The position numbers and the translations under genes were made by a program. The notes under the pieces are model-generated. The model was not told the origin of the DNA. It saw only the letters and a list, made by a program, of their open reading frames with translations, and searched no databases. Source: Anoplolepis gracilipes (lineage: Eukaryota; Arthropoda; Insecta; Hymenoptera; Formicidae). Taken from it: a stretch of 64,000 nucleotides of DNA. The stretch spans positions 6,622,501-6,686,500 of the forward strand of contig NC_132971.1 in the NCBI RefSeq assembly GCF_047496725.1, given 5' to 3'. Positions 25,908 through 38,264 of this stretch are shown in pieces. Within the stretch, counting starts at the first letter, position 1. Each line of letters opens with the position of its first letter.

Positions 25908-26926
25908 TCACCCTTTATAGAACGGTTTAAACGCAGTGCTGGCCTCCGTGGGTGGCAAACTGGCAGTGGTTTGATGTTGGTGGAGAATGGAATTATGTCC
26001 AACCGGCGAGCTCTGCAGCCGAGAGCTAAAGGACGACGCGCTACTGGCCGAGCCAGAACTCGTCGATAGATAACCGCTGCTACCGCCGTTAGGATGAATC
26101 GCCGCGCCGTATGGATTGTTGGGATTGCCGTTAGTCGCGGCGCCGGTCGCGTTGCCACCAGGACAATAACCACCCGGCGGGCCCTGAATCACCCCGTTCG
26201 GCGTGGCCACTTTCATGTTGGGCGGCGTCTGGGGTGGAGTGTCCGTGCCAACCTCGGGAAACCCCGCCGCCGCCGCCGCCGAGGAGGACGCGCTTGAGCT
26301 CGAGCCCGACGACGAGTTGGGATTGTAATGGAGTTGACTGCCGGACGAGGACGAGAGCAGACCACCGTATCTCGCGGCCATGCCTGTGAAAGGCGCCGTC
26401 GCTGCCGCCGACGGGCTCATCCCAGCCGAGGAGGGTAGAGCGAACGAACTCCCCATGTTTCCGCCGCCACCGGCGCCGCCGCCGCCGCCTCCGGCGCCAC
26501 CGCCTCCCACCATACTTGCCGGACCGAGCCACGAATGTCGCGTGTCAGTCTGAATCATGTCTTGACGAGGCATGTGATATTGGTTCTGTTGCGGGTAGTG
26601 TTGCTGATGATGCTGATGATGATACTGTTGATGATGGGGGTGCGAGGGTGGCGGCGGTGTCTTGCACGCCGCCGTGTCCGCTAGAGACCAGATTTTCGGT
26701 TTCGTCGCGGGAATCGGTACACCGCCCGCGCTACAGTCCGGCTTGATGCCCTCGTCCTTTAGATGATCCTCGCCACCAAAACCTTGATGGTGATGATGAT
26801 GATGCTGCATCGCGTGATGAAACGGATGCTCGTTCCGTCGACGATCGTCTTCGAGATCCAGATCGTCTTCGTCGTCGAGATCCTTTTCATGTTGCAGGAG
26901 TTCCGCTTTCACGTGCCTCATTGGTT
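25908..26926 (-). CDS. ara: Iroquois homeobox protein, terminal coding exon 5 (residues 314-652)
   Basis: After a T-rich TTTTTTTAG acceptor this exon begins with the last two bases of Glu314, then PMRHVKAEL. An acidic segment follows (about 328-341), then a His run (355-360) and the Iroquois block GVPIPATKPKIWSLADT at 382-398. Next come a His/Gln-rich region (about 406-433), a Gly-rich run (454-469), Ser/Ala runs (about 505-534), TDTPPQTPP at 541-549 and a C-terminus of TAFKPFYKG. The low-complexity parts are likely disordered activation or repression regions (inference). TGA lies at 25908-25910. AATAAA signals on this strand occur at 25828-25833 and 25808-25813, about 75-100 bp beyond the stop. 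A strong donor, AAAGG|GTGAGT, overlaps the stop, so an alternative C-terminus is possible. Confidence 0.92.
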
Positions 26927-27574
26927 CTAAAAAAACGATATCAAAGGAAAATTATTTGTAGATTTATAACCAAACATGGGTTTGGACGTCACAATATAAA
27001 TACAAAATATTCTAGCACGAAATTGTGCTTCGCGTTCGTCACCCCCAAGACGGTTCGTGAAAGTGGATACAGGCCAAGAATATAGGCATTAATGGTTTAT
27101 AATGCTCAACGCACACGAGAGCGAGACGTAGAACTCAACGTAACGGGATTCCGCCGTTGTGAAGGGTCGTCGAGCGGCGCGAGAGTGGCGGATATCTCTC
27201 TTACGCCCCTATATAGTTAAGCTGTAAGGGATGCTGTGAAAAAAGGGGAAGCGAAGCCTTCAACCACTTTGGGGCGCGAGAGATTTCAGTTTCCCTTCGG
27301 GCAGCACGGGGGGAGGATGCGCGGGAGAAAGATGGAGCGCCATATCCCTCTCCTTTTTCTCCGATCTCTCCCTGTCCCGTCGTCTCTCGGGGCGCTTCAC
27401 GGATCGTCCCGAGCGTCTGCCAGCCAGGCAGCCACCGAGCCAAGCCAGCCAGTCAGTCAGGGGTGAGAATTTCATTAAGAGGTTCGAATGTGTCGGCAGA
27501 GGGTTTACTTGATGGGTCGTCAAGCGATAATTCCCAAGCTCGAAGGGCGTGCTGCTATACTCTCGAGTGTGTGT

Positions 27575-27578
<4 letters not shown>

Positions 27579-27627
<49 letters not shown>
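27579..27627. repeat. (GA)n microsatellite
   Basis: About 49 bp of GA repeat, followed by further imperfect GA-rich sequence to about 27690. Confidence 0.95.
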
Positions 27628-27628
<1 letters not shown>

Positions 27629-28682
27629 TAGAGAGGCTGAGAGAAAGAGAGGGGGAGGGAGAAGGAGAGAGAAGGATAGAAAAAAAGAGTTTCGTTTCAG
27701 TTTAGGGCGTATGCACGCCCCCTTATAAAGGGAGCCTTATGGGCCAACTAAATAGATACTACCGTCGAGTCCACAAGTGGCTCTTTAACTTTTGACCCTC
27801 TTTTATCAGACGTTAATCTCATAATCTTCGCGCTGTGTGGGCAGATTCTATGTTTAAATTGAATAACTAAATTGTATTTATATATGTTTACGATTACAGA
27901 CGATTACTCACACATGAAACAAAAGTGTATATACTCGGCGTTAAGAATGAACAGAATTTAACAGAATTTATGCATATATATATGCATATATCGAAACACA
28001 TATGAATCTTTCATTATATGAATATACAAAATATGTATATGTCTGCCGATATGTATATAAATTCGTGTGTTAAGGCATTTTTAACGACAACAATAAAGTG
28101 TACAACAATAATTTTTCTATTTGCCGATGCTGTAATATCTCGTTAATTCGAGAAACAAACCGAACTTTTACTCACGTCCGATTTTACGTAACAATAACGG
28201 ACTTGAAAAGCCGAGAGCTCGAATATATTCCGCCTGAATACGAATATTTCAACCTTCGCCGCATAGGTAGCTGACAGTTCGTGTGACCTATCTTCCTCAG
28301 ACTCGGCGTAGAAATTCATGAACGCTGCCGAAAGCTCCCCTTTGAATTTCTAAAGGTCACCGGCACGTACGTGTATTTCGTATTCGTCTTCCACAACCAA
28401 AGTGTCGATACATACACATACACGCACATTCTTGCTAGTTTTATCTAAGAAAAGGAAAACCGCGAAATTTTAGACGTAAGACGCCTGCTTTCACGAGAAA
28501 GAAACGAGAACGGCAAATCAATTTCCCGTCGGTTCTCGTCAAGCCTTTTCCAAGCTGGCGCTCATCGTCGGAGCGTTGCTCACCTCGGTCTTTTGAAATT
28601 ACGAACCATAGCAGGACGCGTGACGTAGCACGACAGGACCTGGATATCCTGGTTATCGGAAGAGGGACTGAGAGAGTTCATG

Positions 28683-28684
<2 letters not shown>

Positions 28685-28735
<51 letters not shown>

Positions 28736-28753
28736 TGCATAAGAGCGAGAGAG

Positions 28754-28809
<56 letters not shown>

Positions 28810-28830
28810 CATGAGAGAGAGAGAGAGAGA
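28685..28830. repeat. Interrupted (GA)n tract
   Basis: Three GA blocks are separated by near-identical spacers of the type AAAGYGCATRAGAGCGA/AAAGCGCATGAGAGA, suggesting that the tract grew by duplication of a unit containing both GA repeat and spacer. Confidence 0.9.
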
Positions 28831-28977
28831 CTCGATATTGGCCAATGTGCGGTGGGGTAATGGTGGCCATAGGAGGGTCCGTACCATTCGTCTCGCCACG
28901 GGCGCCGATACATCACCGTACCTCGAATCAGCGCATTCTCCCGCACGTGTATCTATATACAGTTCATAGTGTATGTG

Positions 28978-29014
<37 letters not shown>

Positions 29015-29072
29015 CGTACACATATGTATACACACACACATACATACATATATTATATATATATATATATAC

Positions 29073-29150
29073 ACAATCATATACACTCCGTACCATGAGA
29101 TCTATATATATATACATAGATCTCTCATGGTACGGAGTGTATATGGTTGT
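29073..29150. repeat. Inverted repeat forming a 32-bp hairpin
   Basis: The left arm 29073-29104 and right arm 29117-29150 are complementary over 32 positions, with a 2-nt bulge (GA on the right arm) and one non-Watson-Crick pair. The loop is about 12 nt of AT-rich sequence. The core of each arm contains TACACTCCGTACCATGAGA or its inverse. The arms lie beside (AT)n and (CA)n repeats. The non-standard pair is G-U if the plus strand is transcribed but A-C if the minus (gene) strand is. Its size is like a miRNA precursor, but nothing else supports that. Confidence 0.85.
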
Positions 29151-30071
29151 ACGGATGGCTACTCAGCCCAGGCGCACCCTCTCCCTCTTTCGCGCACGCA
29201 TACAATTACGCGCTCCTCTCGTGGTATGTGTACGTATACAGTTGTACCCACACGCTCGCAGCAAGCTCACGGGCAAGCAACCCGGGTCCAGAGCCCGGGG
29301 TACCAATACCAACGGCCGTCAGCCCGGTCCGGGGGACCGAACTGAGGGCCATTAATCTCTTCGCGCGGCAACCCGCAACCTGTCACTGTGTTTACCCACA
29401 TGTGAACCATTATGTCCGCCCCCGCAATATAGAACTCGCTCCGCGCCGCGCTCCGCTGCGCTGCGAATTCCTAACTCTCCGTTTCCGGCCGCCGCGTCAA
29501 GAAATGCGAGTGCGGGATGCCCTCGATATCCGAACCGCAATTTGGGAAACGGATTTAAGTGGCTATTAAGCGGACTCTTAATCAGCGCGTACGACGCACT
29601 TGCGATGAATCGACAGCCGGGATGTGAGGCAAAATTTGCAACTCTGTATTTCGAAATCGTCCGATAAAGCTGTCGAATGCCCCACAGGAGTTCGAGAAAT
29701 ACGAATGACAAAGAGAGAGATTTAGCGGAACAAAGATATATTTATTTAAAAGTGTCCATGAGCGCGACATTTATGACAATTTCTCTGAAGGGCTCGACAA
29801 ATTTTTAAAAATAATTGTCGCAATGTCTAAAGCAAAGTTCGACTTGTATCGTATGCGATATGCACGCTTGCGCAATACGAGAAACGCCAGCTGATGGGTA
29901 TTCGATATCGGGAAACCTAGTCACGCGAGGTAAACACGCCATCGACACATTCCGCAGTCACAGAGATCGGTTTGCCCTGTTCGCCGGACCTACCTTCGAG
30001 AAACGACATCAACAATACTTTTCGCTATATCGATAATCGGACGTTTCTAATGATAGAAATTTTCTGATACT

Positions 30072-30155
<84 letters not shown>
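30072..30155. repeat. Perfect (ACG)28 trinucleotide microsatellite
   Basis: 84 bp of uninterrupted ACG units in intron 4. It is the only long trinucleotide repeat in the window and is CpG-containing. Confidence 0.97.
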
Positions 30156-30399
30156 TTATCGTGGACCGCTTTTCTCAGACGAGTCTTCGAAACACAGGCG
30201 CGGCCGACTGGTCGTCTCGAATGTTATTATTATCGGTGTTTCTGCCGCTGCGACGTTAACAGACACGCCTCTTATTTCACAGTTTGTAGCCTTGTTAGCG
30301 GCGTAAATGGCAAAACCAAGATCTCGCGTGTCAATCGTAAGATCTCGCGCCGCATGAATTTTCTAAATCTCTCTCGAGGTTCACAACGTGAAAACGTCA

Positions 30400-31020
30400 C
30401 GGTTCTTAAAGTTCTGTATTTTAAGGCTCGAGGCATTGTCTCGTCGAATAACGAATTTTAATAATCCAGAATGTCCATTTGAAAGTGTGGAAAACATGGA
30501 AAAATCAGGGAATGTTTATGAAATTTTGGAATTGAAACTCAGGGAATTTAACAAAAATTCTTGGATATTTTTGTTTTTACATTGTAAGTAAAATTGACAT
30601 TCACTGATAAACCAAATTGTAGAATTATCTATTTAAAATATTTATAATATATTATAAATATGTATCTCTGTTTATATTTAATATATTCAATGTTAACAAG
30701 ATGTTGAATATGCAATAAATATTCTTTATTATAATTTTTAGTGATAAAAAATGGCTATGATAATAAAAATATTACTAAAAACTATTGAATTTTTTTCAGT
30801 ACATTTGCAAATCGAGCAGTTTATTAAGCTTAAGTGGCTCTGAATTTTTCCTTTGTATAAAAAGCATGAGAAAAATACAATAAAAAAACTGATTTTAAAA
30901 TGTTGCATCAAAAATCTTTAAAAAAATATTCTTTTTATCTGGAATTTTGAACAAAAATACTTGGAGATTAGAGAGAATTTTTAAAGGATTTTTTTACAAG
31001 ATTTGAGTAGACGCCCTGTA
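30400..31020 (-). repeat. Dispersed repeat, copy A (minus orientation)
   Basis: Read on the minus strand, this begins CAGGGCGTCTACTCAAATC (near 31018) and continues with TTGTAAAAAAA, then TCCAAGTATTTTTGTTCAAA and several CCCTGA/TTTTCC words. A related sequence lies in the opposite orientation at 50241-50760. The far boundary is uncertain. It has no coding capacity. Similar CCCTG-TTTTCC-rich repeats are common in arthropod genomes as far as I recall. Confidence 0.6.
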
Positions 31021-31061
31021 TTACAGCGCGTACGCATAATAGAAAGAGGAAAAAGACTTAC

Positions 31062-31420
31062 CGGTATCATCGAGGCCCCGTCTCGCATCTTCGCCGACTC
31101 GGTCGCTTCTGTTGTCTGCCGCGAGTTCGTCCTTTTCCTTATTATCCTCAGAATCGGAGAGCACAGCATCGTCGTCGTCATCCGTCTTGTTCTTCGGTTC
31201 CCACGTCATTTTGTTCTCCTTTTTGAGACGTCTCCGCGCGTTCGCGAACCAAGTGGAGACTTGAGTCAACGTCATCTTCGTGATGATAGCCAGCATAATC
31301 TTCTCGCCTTTCGTCGGATACGGGTTCTTCTTGTGCTCGTTCAGCCAAGCCTTCAAGGTTGCTGTCGATTCTCTCGTGGCATTCTTCCGCCGCGCGGCCA
31401 GATCGTAGCCGGCGCTGTAT
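31062..31420 (-). CDS. ara: Iroquois homeobox protein, coding exon 4 with the TALE homeodomain (residues 194-313 plus one base)
   Basis: This exon carries the diagnostic domain. The homeodomain lies at about residues 203-265. It is a 63-residue TALE type with the three-residue loop extension: NPYPTKGEK begins at 226. Helix 3 reads TQVSTWFANARRRLKKEN (246-263), with Trp251, Phe252, Asn254 and Arg256 as the invariant DNA-contact core and Ala at homeodomain position 50, which is typical of the Iroquois class. MTWEPKNKT follows, then an acidic run (five Asp at 274-278, then VLSDSEDNKEKDE) with likely CK2-type Ser sites (inferred). The acceptor is CTTTTTCAG and the donor is G|GTAAGT, leaving one base of Glu314. 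The surrounding intron sequence is AT-rich, so the exon edges are sharp. Confidence 0.97.
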
Positions 31421-31984
31421 CTGAAAAAGACAACGGCAGGCAGTTTACAATCAGATCGTCCCTGAAATCTTTTCAGAAAAAATTTCGTTACACGCGGATG
31501 AACAGCGGCTTGTAAACAGGAAGTGCGATTCGAGGAAAGCCAAGATGTAAAAAGCGTTCGGTAAATCGTAGAAAATATTTGCACAAGCGTCTCTTATCTC
31601 CTGTATTACTAATTAACATAACACGTATATCGGAATGCGTACTGATTACTCTCAATCATGCATCTATCTTGTTTATTTAAAAAAATTTTTTTTAAATTAC
31701 ACAAAAATCAGTACAAATATCTATACTAAACGTCAAACGTGTTATTAACGATCGAATAATCGCTATTAGCTAACGTTCGCCGTTTGCCTGCCTGCTACAG
31801 AAGGTAACTATTGTTCCATATTTGTCGAAACGGGCCACTCCACTCGAAAAGTGGTATCGTGTCGAGGGTGCGAATTCCCTGCAGATTTTGGCAAGTCCGA
31901 AGTGCTCTACACGAGCTCTCGGCTTTCCTAGATCTGTCTTTCTCTCTTTCTCTCTCTCTCGCTCCCTCTCTCTGTGTTTTCTCC

Positions 31985-32020
<36 letters not shown>

Positions 32021-34952
32021 CTCCCCCTTTTCTCTTCGCGCCTTGCTCGACATCAAACCCCTCTGGGATAGACGGAACCGGAGGGGGGCATCCTACTGGG
32101 TCGAGGGGTGATACTCCGGCAAATATATACAGGGAATAAACCCCCAGCGGCGGCGTGATTCCATCGTGCACCCCCGGCACTCACTCGCCGTAATGGCGAT
32201 TCGATCGATCCCCTCTCGCCCACCCCCTCTTGCTCAGTATACCTCCCTTCTCCCCAGCGAAGAACCCGGTGCGCGAGTATGTTATAGGTGGATACTGTTA
32301 TATACTACAGGCTAAAATACCTATCGACGATCCATCGGTTGTGAAACGTCGGCGGAGGCACAGCGGGTTCACGATGGTGGTGATGGTAGTGGTGGTGGTT
32401 AGCAACGATGTTTTGCCTCGAGCGGAACGCATCCCGATGAGACTGTTGCTCGTCGATGGTTGAGGAAAATCTCGCGATATCGATATTAAATCGAGATCGA
32501 AAGATCAATAATAAAAAACATTGCTAGTTATATTTACGATATTCGGAAATTTTGTAGAAAATATAATAGAGATGAAGGAAATATAATATATATGTAATTC
32601 ACAAGACATGGTTTTGAAATAATTTAAGCGAAAGGTCTCGTTGAAATGCGATGTGACGACATCGATCAACCGTCAATTTACTCAATTTACGACCTGGCAG
32701 TTCCCAGATGTTGCGTCGGAAATAATCACAATAGCGGGTTCTCTGCTTTTGCCACAGTGAACGATCGTTATCGAATAGCAATTGAAAACGGTGTTAAAAA
32801 TAAACGTTGTCAAGTTCCTATTTCCATTTTATGTAATCGAATTAGACGAGTGCGCCGTTTAGATCATTGGAGAAATCGTTGGATTACAGGAAGAAGTTGG
32901 AGAGCGAGAAAGAAAGAAAAAGCCAGAGAAAGATGAAGCGGAAATCGAAATAAATCGAACGAATGGCGAATGATTAGATTCTCGCTTTCACTCAACGAGC
33001 ACAAGGTTGCGCAACCCCCTTCCACACCCTTCGACTAGCACCGCGATCCGTATCCGAGATTGCCAAGATGACCGCGTCCCGACGGGGATGGAAGCAGCAA
33101 TCCGCAGGAAGCTGACTCGAAGAAGGTGGAGGACGTTTCACCCTCTATTAAACTCCCTCGTACAAGGGAAAGGCGGCCGCCGGGATACGCCGCCGGTAAA
33201 ACGAGCCTCTTCTCGACTTCTATGTTTCTTTCCCTTTTTTTTTCCTCTCATTCTCCTCTCCGACCGCGTTCCTCCTTTGCTACTACTACTGCAAAAAAAG
33301 TGGCCATGTCCTTAAAGAAGGAGCCTTATTGATTTTAATACGCTTCCGAGTCTGTCGAAGCGATTTCGCCAAGGACGAAACAATAAAATGCACGTATATA
33401 TTATATACGATAGATATATTGTACGTCGTTTTCATTCGAGACACTTTAGTTCTGTTCGAAATAGAATCTGGAAAGTTTTTTTAAACTTCTTGTGAATTAT
33501 ATTTTTTTAACTCCTTGTAAATTACAAACAAACCTTATAAAACATTAGCATGAAGCTTTTCACGTCTATGTTCTAATTACACGACGTTAGAAATAAAAAA
33601 AATAGAAAATTTGCGAGGCAAAGTAGACACATCTGGAATAGACTGCGTGTCGAATGTCGACGAATTTTTTTCTGCAAAATTTCCCGCTAGCTCATTTCGT
33701 ACTAGAATAATTATACCCGTCTCACAATGCGAGAAATAGTGACATTCTGGCGAAAAAAAGAACCGTGTCGAATCAGAGGCCCGTCAGAAATCGACAGAGG
33801 CCGACGTACGGTTTCCAGATACAATCAAGTTTCGTCCCCCTTCATTAATATGCGCAATTTCGACTGCCTCCCACACATCCGACCTGCGCCGCGCAATTAT
33901 CTACATACACAACGAGTTAGCTTTCTCTCCCTCTCCCCCCCCTCTCTCTCTCTCTCTCTCTTTTGGCATTTACATACTAAGTGTACCGTTGCGTGCCGAG
34001 AGCGAATCGCTCGGATTGCGTATCGACGTGATCGTGCGTCTCGTATATGCGAATGGTCGCGATGTGGATGCGACGACGAATGGAAGCGAGATAAAAACTT
34101 GACAGATGCGCAACGAGCACAGTTTCCAATTTCCCCCTTCCTCCTTTTCTCACAACGTGATTCGCGAAAAATTTCGCTATTATTCTTGATATTCCTTGGA
34201 TTATACAATGGCGCGAAAGGTTTCATTAAATCGGAACTGCATAATTATATAAATATGTAGTGATATAAGCAGGAAGAGAAAGGAGGAAAAAAGATGCACT
34301 CAGGTTTTGTAGACCCTACATTTTTTACGTCAGCGAGTACCTATATGTAATATAAGCGTCAGTCTTTAAACATCAATAATTTAAATGCTTTGAGTTTATA
34401 CATTCAAAAGGATTATGTTACGCTCGTAACGCGAAAGTTCACGGATCGACAAGTGTGAATAACACTATCTACCATCGTATAAAACTGCTCGACATGGCTC
34501 TCTGTTGATACTGAGGCATAAACCGTGAGACAAGCGTCCTTGGAGAATTCGACGCGTACAAGTTTTTAACGCGCGACTTCCCAACAAACACACGGATCGA
34601 ACGCGTTTATTTCTCGAATGCGTTCCTGTGCATTTCAATCCTTAATTTCGATGCTTTGAATAACTTATTTATAAAAGTATCGTGTGTGTATCGGCTTTAG
34701 TCTGCAATTAAAATCGTAAGTAAATAGGAACCTAACGAAATTTTTATTGTCAGTCGATTGCTTGATCGAAAGGTCACGCGAATCGAACGTTGACGCATCG
34801 TGATATCAGATTCAGCAAATTGATTTTGCGCAACGACAAGATAAAATCACATCGCCGTTCGTATTTTTGTACAGATCGAGGATCAACGTCAATTTAGAAG
34901 CGCGATACATACTTTGCTCATGGGAGTGAAAGGGAGCGAAGAGAAGCGACGT

Positions 34953-34955
<3 letters not shown>

Positions 34956-35005
<50 letters not shown>
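34956..35005. repeat. (AT)n microsatellite
   Basis: 50 bp of uninterrupted AT repeat in intron 3. Confidence 0.95.
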
Positions 35006-35008
<3 letters not shown>

Positions 35009-35255
35009 AAACGAAATTGGCGAATGATAGGAGTGTGGGGGAATAGGGAGAAGGGAGAAAGTGAAACGGCAAGATCGTCGAATACCTACGACGGCTAATA
35101 ACAATGTGAAAGGGTGCGTAGAGGAGCGCGTAATACTAGACACTGGCGGCACTCGAGCGACTCATTAGAGGCTTTGCATATGGTGGCGTCAACCTCGAAA
35201 GGTTAACCAATATTGGCAGAACGCGCGTAATTACGTCCTCGAGCCTCGTATAGCC

Positions 35256-35307
<52 letters not shown>
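35256..35307. repeat. (AT)n microsatellite
   Basis: About 52 bp of AT repeat, 250 bp from the previous AT tract, followed by GTATGTGTATATAG. Confidence 0.95.
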
Positions 35308-35315
<8 letters not shown>

Positions 35316-36446
35316 ATATAGATAGCTTCAATAGTTACGCCCGGCTTCGGATGCGCAAACGTTTCCTACCCGACCAACCAGCCAACATATAGTTCCGTCT
35401 CTCTCTCTCTCTCTCTTTCTCTTTGTCTCCCGTACATAGCATCTGCTTCGCCGACAAGATCCGCCCTCCGCGTTCTACGATGAAGCGATATGCTGTCTGC
35501 CTCTAATCATCGGAGCTTTCTCCTACTTGTTCCAAGACAAGAACAAGATAGATACTCTGATAATCCATAAAACATATGGTATAGAGTGCATAAAATCTTG
35601 CCTAGTTTTGCAATCATTATATTTTTATTGTTTCTATTATTTTTGAAATTAAAATACGAGGGTGATATTTTGAAGAGTAATATCTTATCTTGGTGCACTC
35701 TGAAAATACTTCGCATCTATATTCAATTTTTGTTTTAATCGAAATGTAAGAATATGAGAAAGTCGACTGTTTTCCTTTATCGATCGATAAAGTGTACCTT
35801 GTACATACGTGTATCTTGTTCTATACGTCGAGTAATTTTTCTAGAATTATACCGGTTTAGGCATCTTTCTCTGGACGGTGTAGATAGAAAAGACGCGGAT
35901 AAGTGATCGGTGCTATGGGAAATCAAAGGGAATCATCGAAGAGAAAAAGGCCGCACATTTCTATGATCCTAACATAGTCAACGTTCGTACGCGCGATCAT
36001 GAAATAAAAAGCGGTATCTCCCGATTGAGTGGAAATTAAGTTAGTACCATTCGCTGACGCAATGTCTTATCTTTTAATGGGTAAAAAAGAATGACGGCGT
36101 TCAACTGTACGGCTCCGTCAAAGGGATACAAGATTGACCGCATATTTAACGATCCGAAAAGATAGAAACTTTTCTACGTCACACTTGTCACATTGTGTAT
36201 TATATCAATAATGTTTTGTTACTAAAAGCTGCACGACAGATCTATCCTTGCCATTGAAATTTCCATTGACGTCTTAAATATCTGCTGTATCATCTTACTG
36301 TACACGGAGACAGCAGACGCGCTCATTCATCATCCAATAATAAATAACAGGACGTAGAATTAAGCTCGAGTGTACAACGACGCGAACGGAGAAGAACAGA
36401 GAATTCCATCAATTTACGCGAAGGTAACAGAAAAAAAAAGAGATAT

Positions 36447-36479
<33 letters not shown>

Positions 36480-38264
36480 CACTTCTACCCCCGTTCAAAG
36501 AGTCCCCAAAGGAACCCTTTCGCGGGATAGTCGGTAACGACGTATTTCTCATTTCCTGTAATCAGAGCGTTCGCGTCGGAGCGTCCCAATCGAACCGGTT
36601 CAATTTACAGGCCTCGCGCGCGACGACCCGGGGCACCCTTCCTTGTGTCGCCATACACCAACAACGTAGAGTCCGCAACTTTCAACGCCGTTGATAAAAC
36701 AATAGCGGTCCAACGACGTCGAAAGTGAACGGGCGCGTAGTAACCCGTTTAAGGGAAGAGGAGCAAAACTCCGGGAGCGGGAGAAGCGAACGACAGAGAG
36801 CGGCCTCGTCGTATTATTAAGCAAGTAAATTAATAGAGGCTTGTCCGGGGAGAGAGTGGCGAGACAGTAAGGGCGCTGAATTCCACGATAAACAATGCCT
36901 ACCCGTCGGAGTTTCTCTGGCAGGCGCCGCCACCGCCGCTACCGCCGTCGTCGAGCACATGCAAACTATATACAACCCAAACGGGGGTGGCCCCGATGAG
37001 GGAGGGAAAGCCTCCCGTTGCGTGAGTCACTACGCGCCTGCCTATGCGTGAACGCCGTGCGCGAGTGTACGTGTATATATTTGCGCGTGTGTGCTCACCA
37101 GGCGGACACGAGGGTTGCTAAGCGAAGCAAGTAAAGCACCTGTGGGAGCCGACTCGTTCGGAGGATACGGAGGTGGCCGGGGAAGTAGTCGAAAGGGAGT
37201 AGACAGACGCGGGGAGTAGAGCGTATGGCAAGGGCGGGAGAAAGAGGGAGAAAGAGGAGAGGAGAGAGAGAGAGAGAGGGCGATTTAGAATCAGAGACAG
37301 GGATGAAGATAGAGCGAGAGAGCGACGGAGTTCGAGAGTAGAGCGGAGAGGCCTGGCGAACGGGCGAGCCAACCCCGGGGAGGAAGCCAATCAATAAACT
37401 CACTCACTCGCTCTCCTACGGAGAGAGACCTACTGCTCTCCCTGCGCTCGCGATGTGGCGATACCACGCGCGTTTGTAGATGTATGTACATGCACGTGCG
37501 TGTATGTACACACGCGTCCAATCTGGAAGCCCCCATTATATACGCCCACTCGGCTGCCTACAGCCATTTTGTAGCCGTCCGTCGTGTTTGGCCTAACTCG
37601 AACGCCGAGGCACCTTCAACTCTAGCCCCCCCCTCTCCTCCCTCTCTTCCTCCTCTTTTTCCCCCTTCGAGAGTTTGACAGATTTTGGAAATGACAGTTA
37701 ACGCCCGAATGTTGATTCGACAATGATTATCGGATATATTACCGTATTAATGTACTTGCGCGTGATCGCGACTTGTGTAAGCAGCGAATTATGTATTACA
37801 TATCCATTTATCTTTTAGCAAAACGAGATTGAATGATTCATTGTAATTTGTAGATAAAAAAATATTCCTTCATATATTACATTCGCGAAAAATTTATCGC
37901 AAAAAAATTATATTCTCCACGTCGGATGTGGTTTCTTTATCGGCTATCGATCAACATTACAGCTCATCTCAGGAGCCGGACTGGTGCAATTTTATAACGG
38001 TCCATTCTACCTCTCTCTTCAGGTGCGCACGTGCAAGGGAGAGATATTACGGATTCGCGCGATAACGATAACCGTCGTCGCGCGGAAACGCTTCTAGCGG
38101 AGTATATACGGCGACGTGATCGTGACTCTTGTTTTAATGGCGAGGAGCGCGGAAGGCGAAGAGGGGCCCTCGGGTGGGAAAGGGGGAGAGACGGTTCGGC
38201 GCTCTCCCGGTGGTGGTTTAATCTAATGGAGCCGAGAGACCATGAAACCTGGCGATAAACTTAC

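Larger units (their letters stand above)
26927..31061 (-). other. Intron 4 of the Iroquois gene
   Basis: This 4.1-kb intron lies between the homeodomain exon and the terminal exon, with a GTAAGT donor and a TTTTTTTAG acceptor. It contains GA tracts (27579-27627; 28685-28735; 28758-28803), AT repeats near 28985-29012, a 32-bp hairpin at 29073-29150, (ACG)28 at 30072-30155 and a dispersed repeat at about 30400-31020. Sequence at 27100-27480 and 29150-29570 is CpG-rich and unique and could be regulatory. No exon-like segment was found. Confidence 0.8.
31421..38264 (-). other. Intron 3 of the Iroquois gene
   Basis: This 6.8-kb intron has a GTAAGT donor at 38264-38259 and a CTTTTTCAG acceptor. 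It contains CT/AT at about 31938-32022, CT at 33936-33961, AT tracts at 34956-35005 and 35256-35307, and GA at 36450-36476. A CpG-rich block from about 36480 to 37680 includes C- and GA-rich low-complexity runs. Two open frames (33727-34260 plus, 31770-32180 minus) pass through simple repeats and show no domain. Confidence 0.8.

Noticed and set aside
26131..26532. 133-codon minus-strand frame rich in Arg and Trp
   Set aside because: This is another frame of the Iroquois terminal exon, produced by its Gly/Ser/Ala/Pro-rich codons.
28845..29569. Overlapping plus-strand frames of 128-166 codons in intron 4
   Set aside because: Tyr/Ile/His-rich translation reflects AT and CA repeats and the hairpin; the rest is unstructured GC-rich sequence.
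33727..34260. 177-codon plus-strand frame in intron 3
   Set aside because: It crosses a CT repeat, contains no recognisable domain, and lies antisense within an intron without splice-site support.
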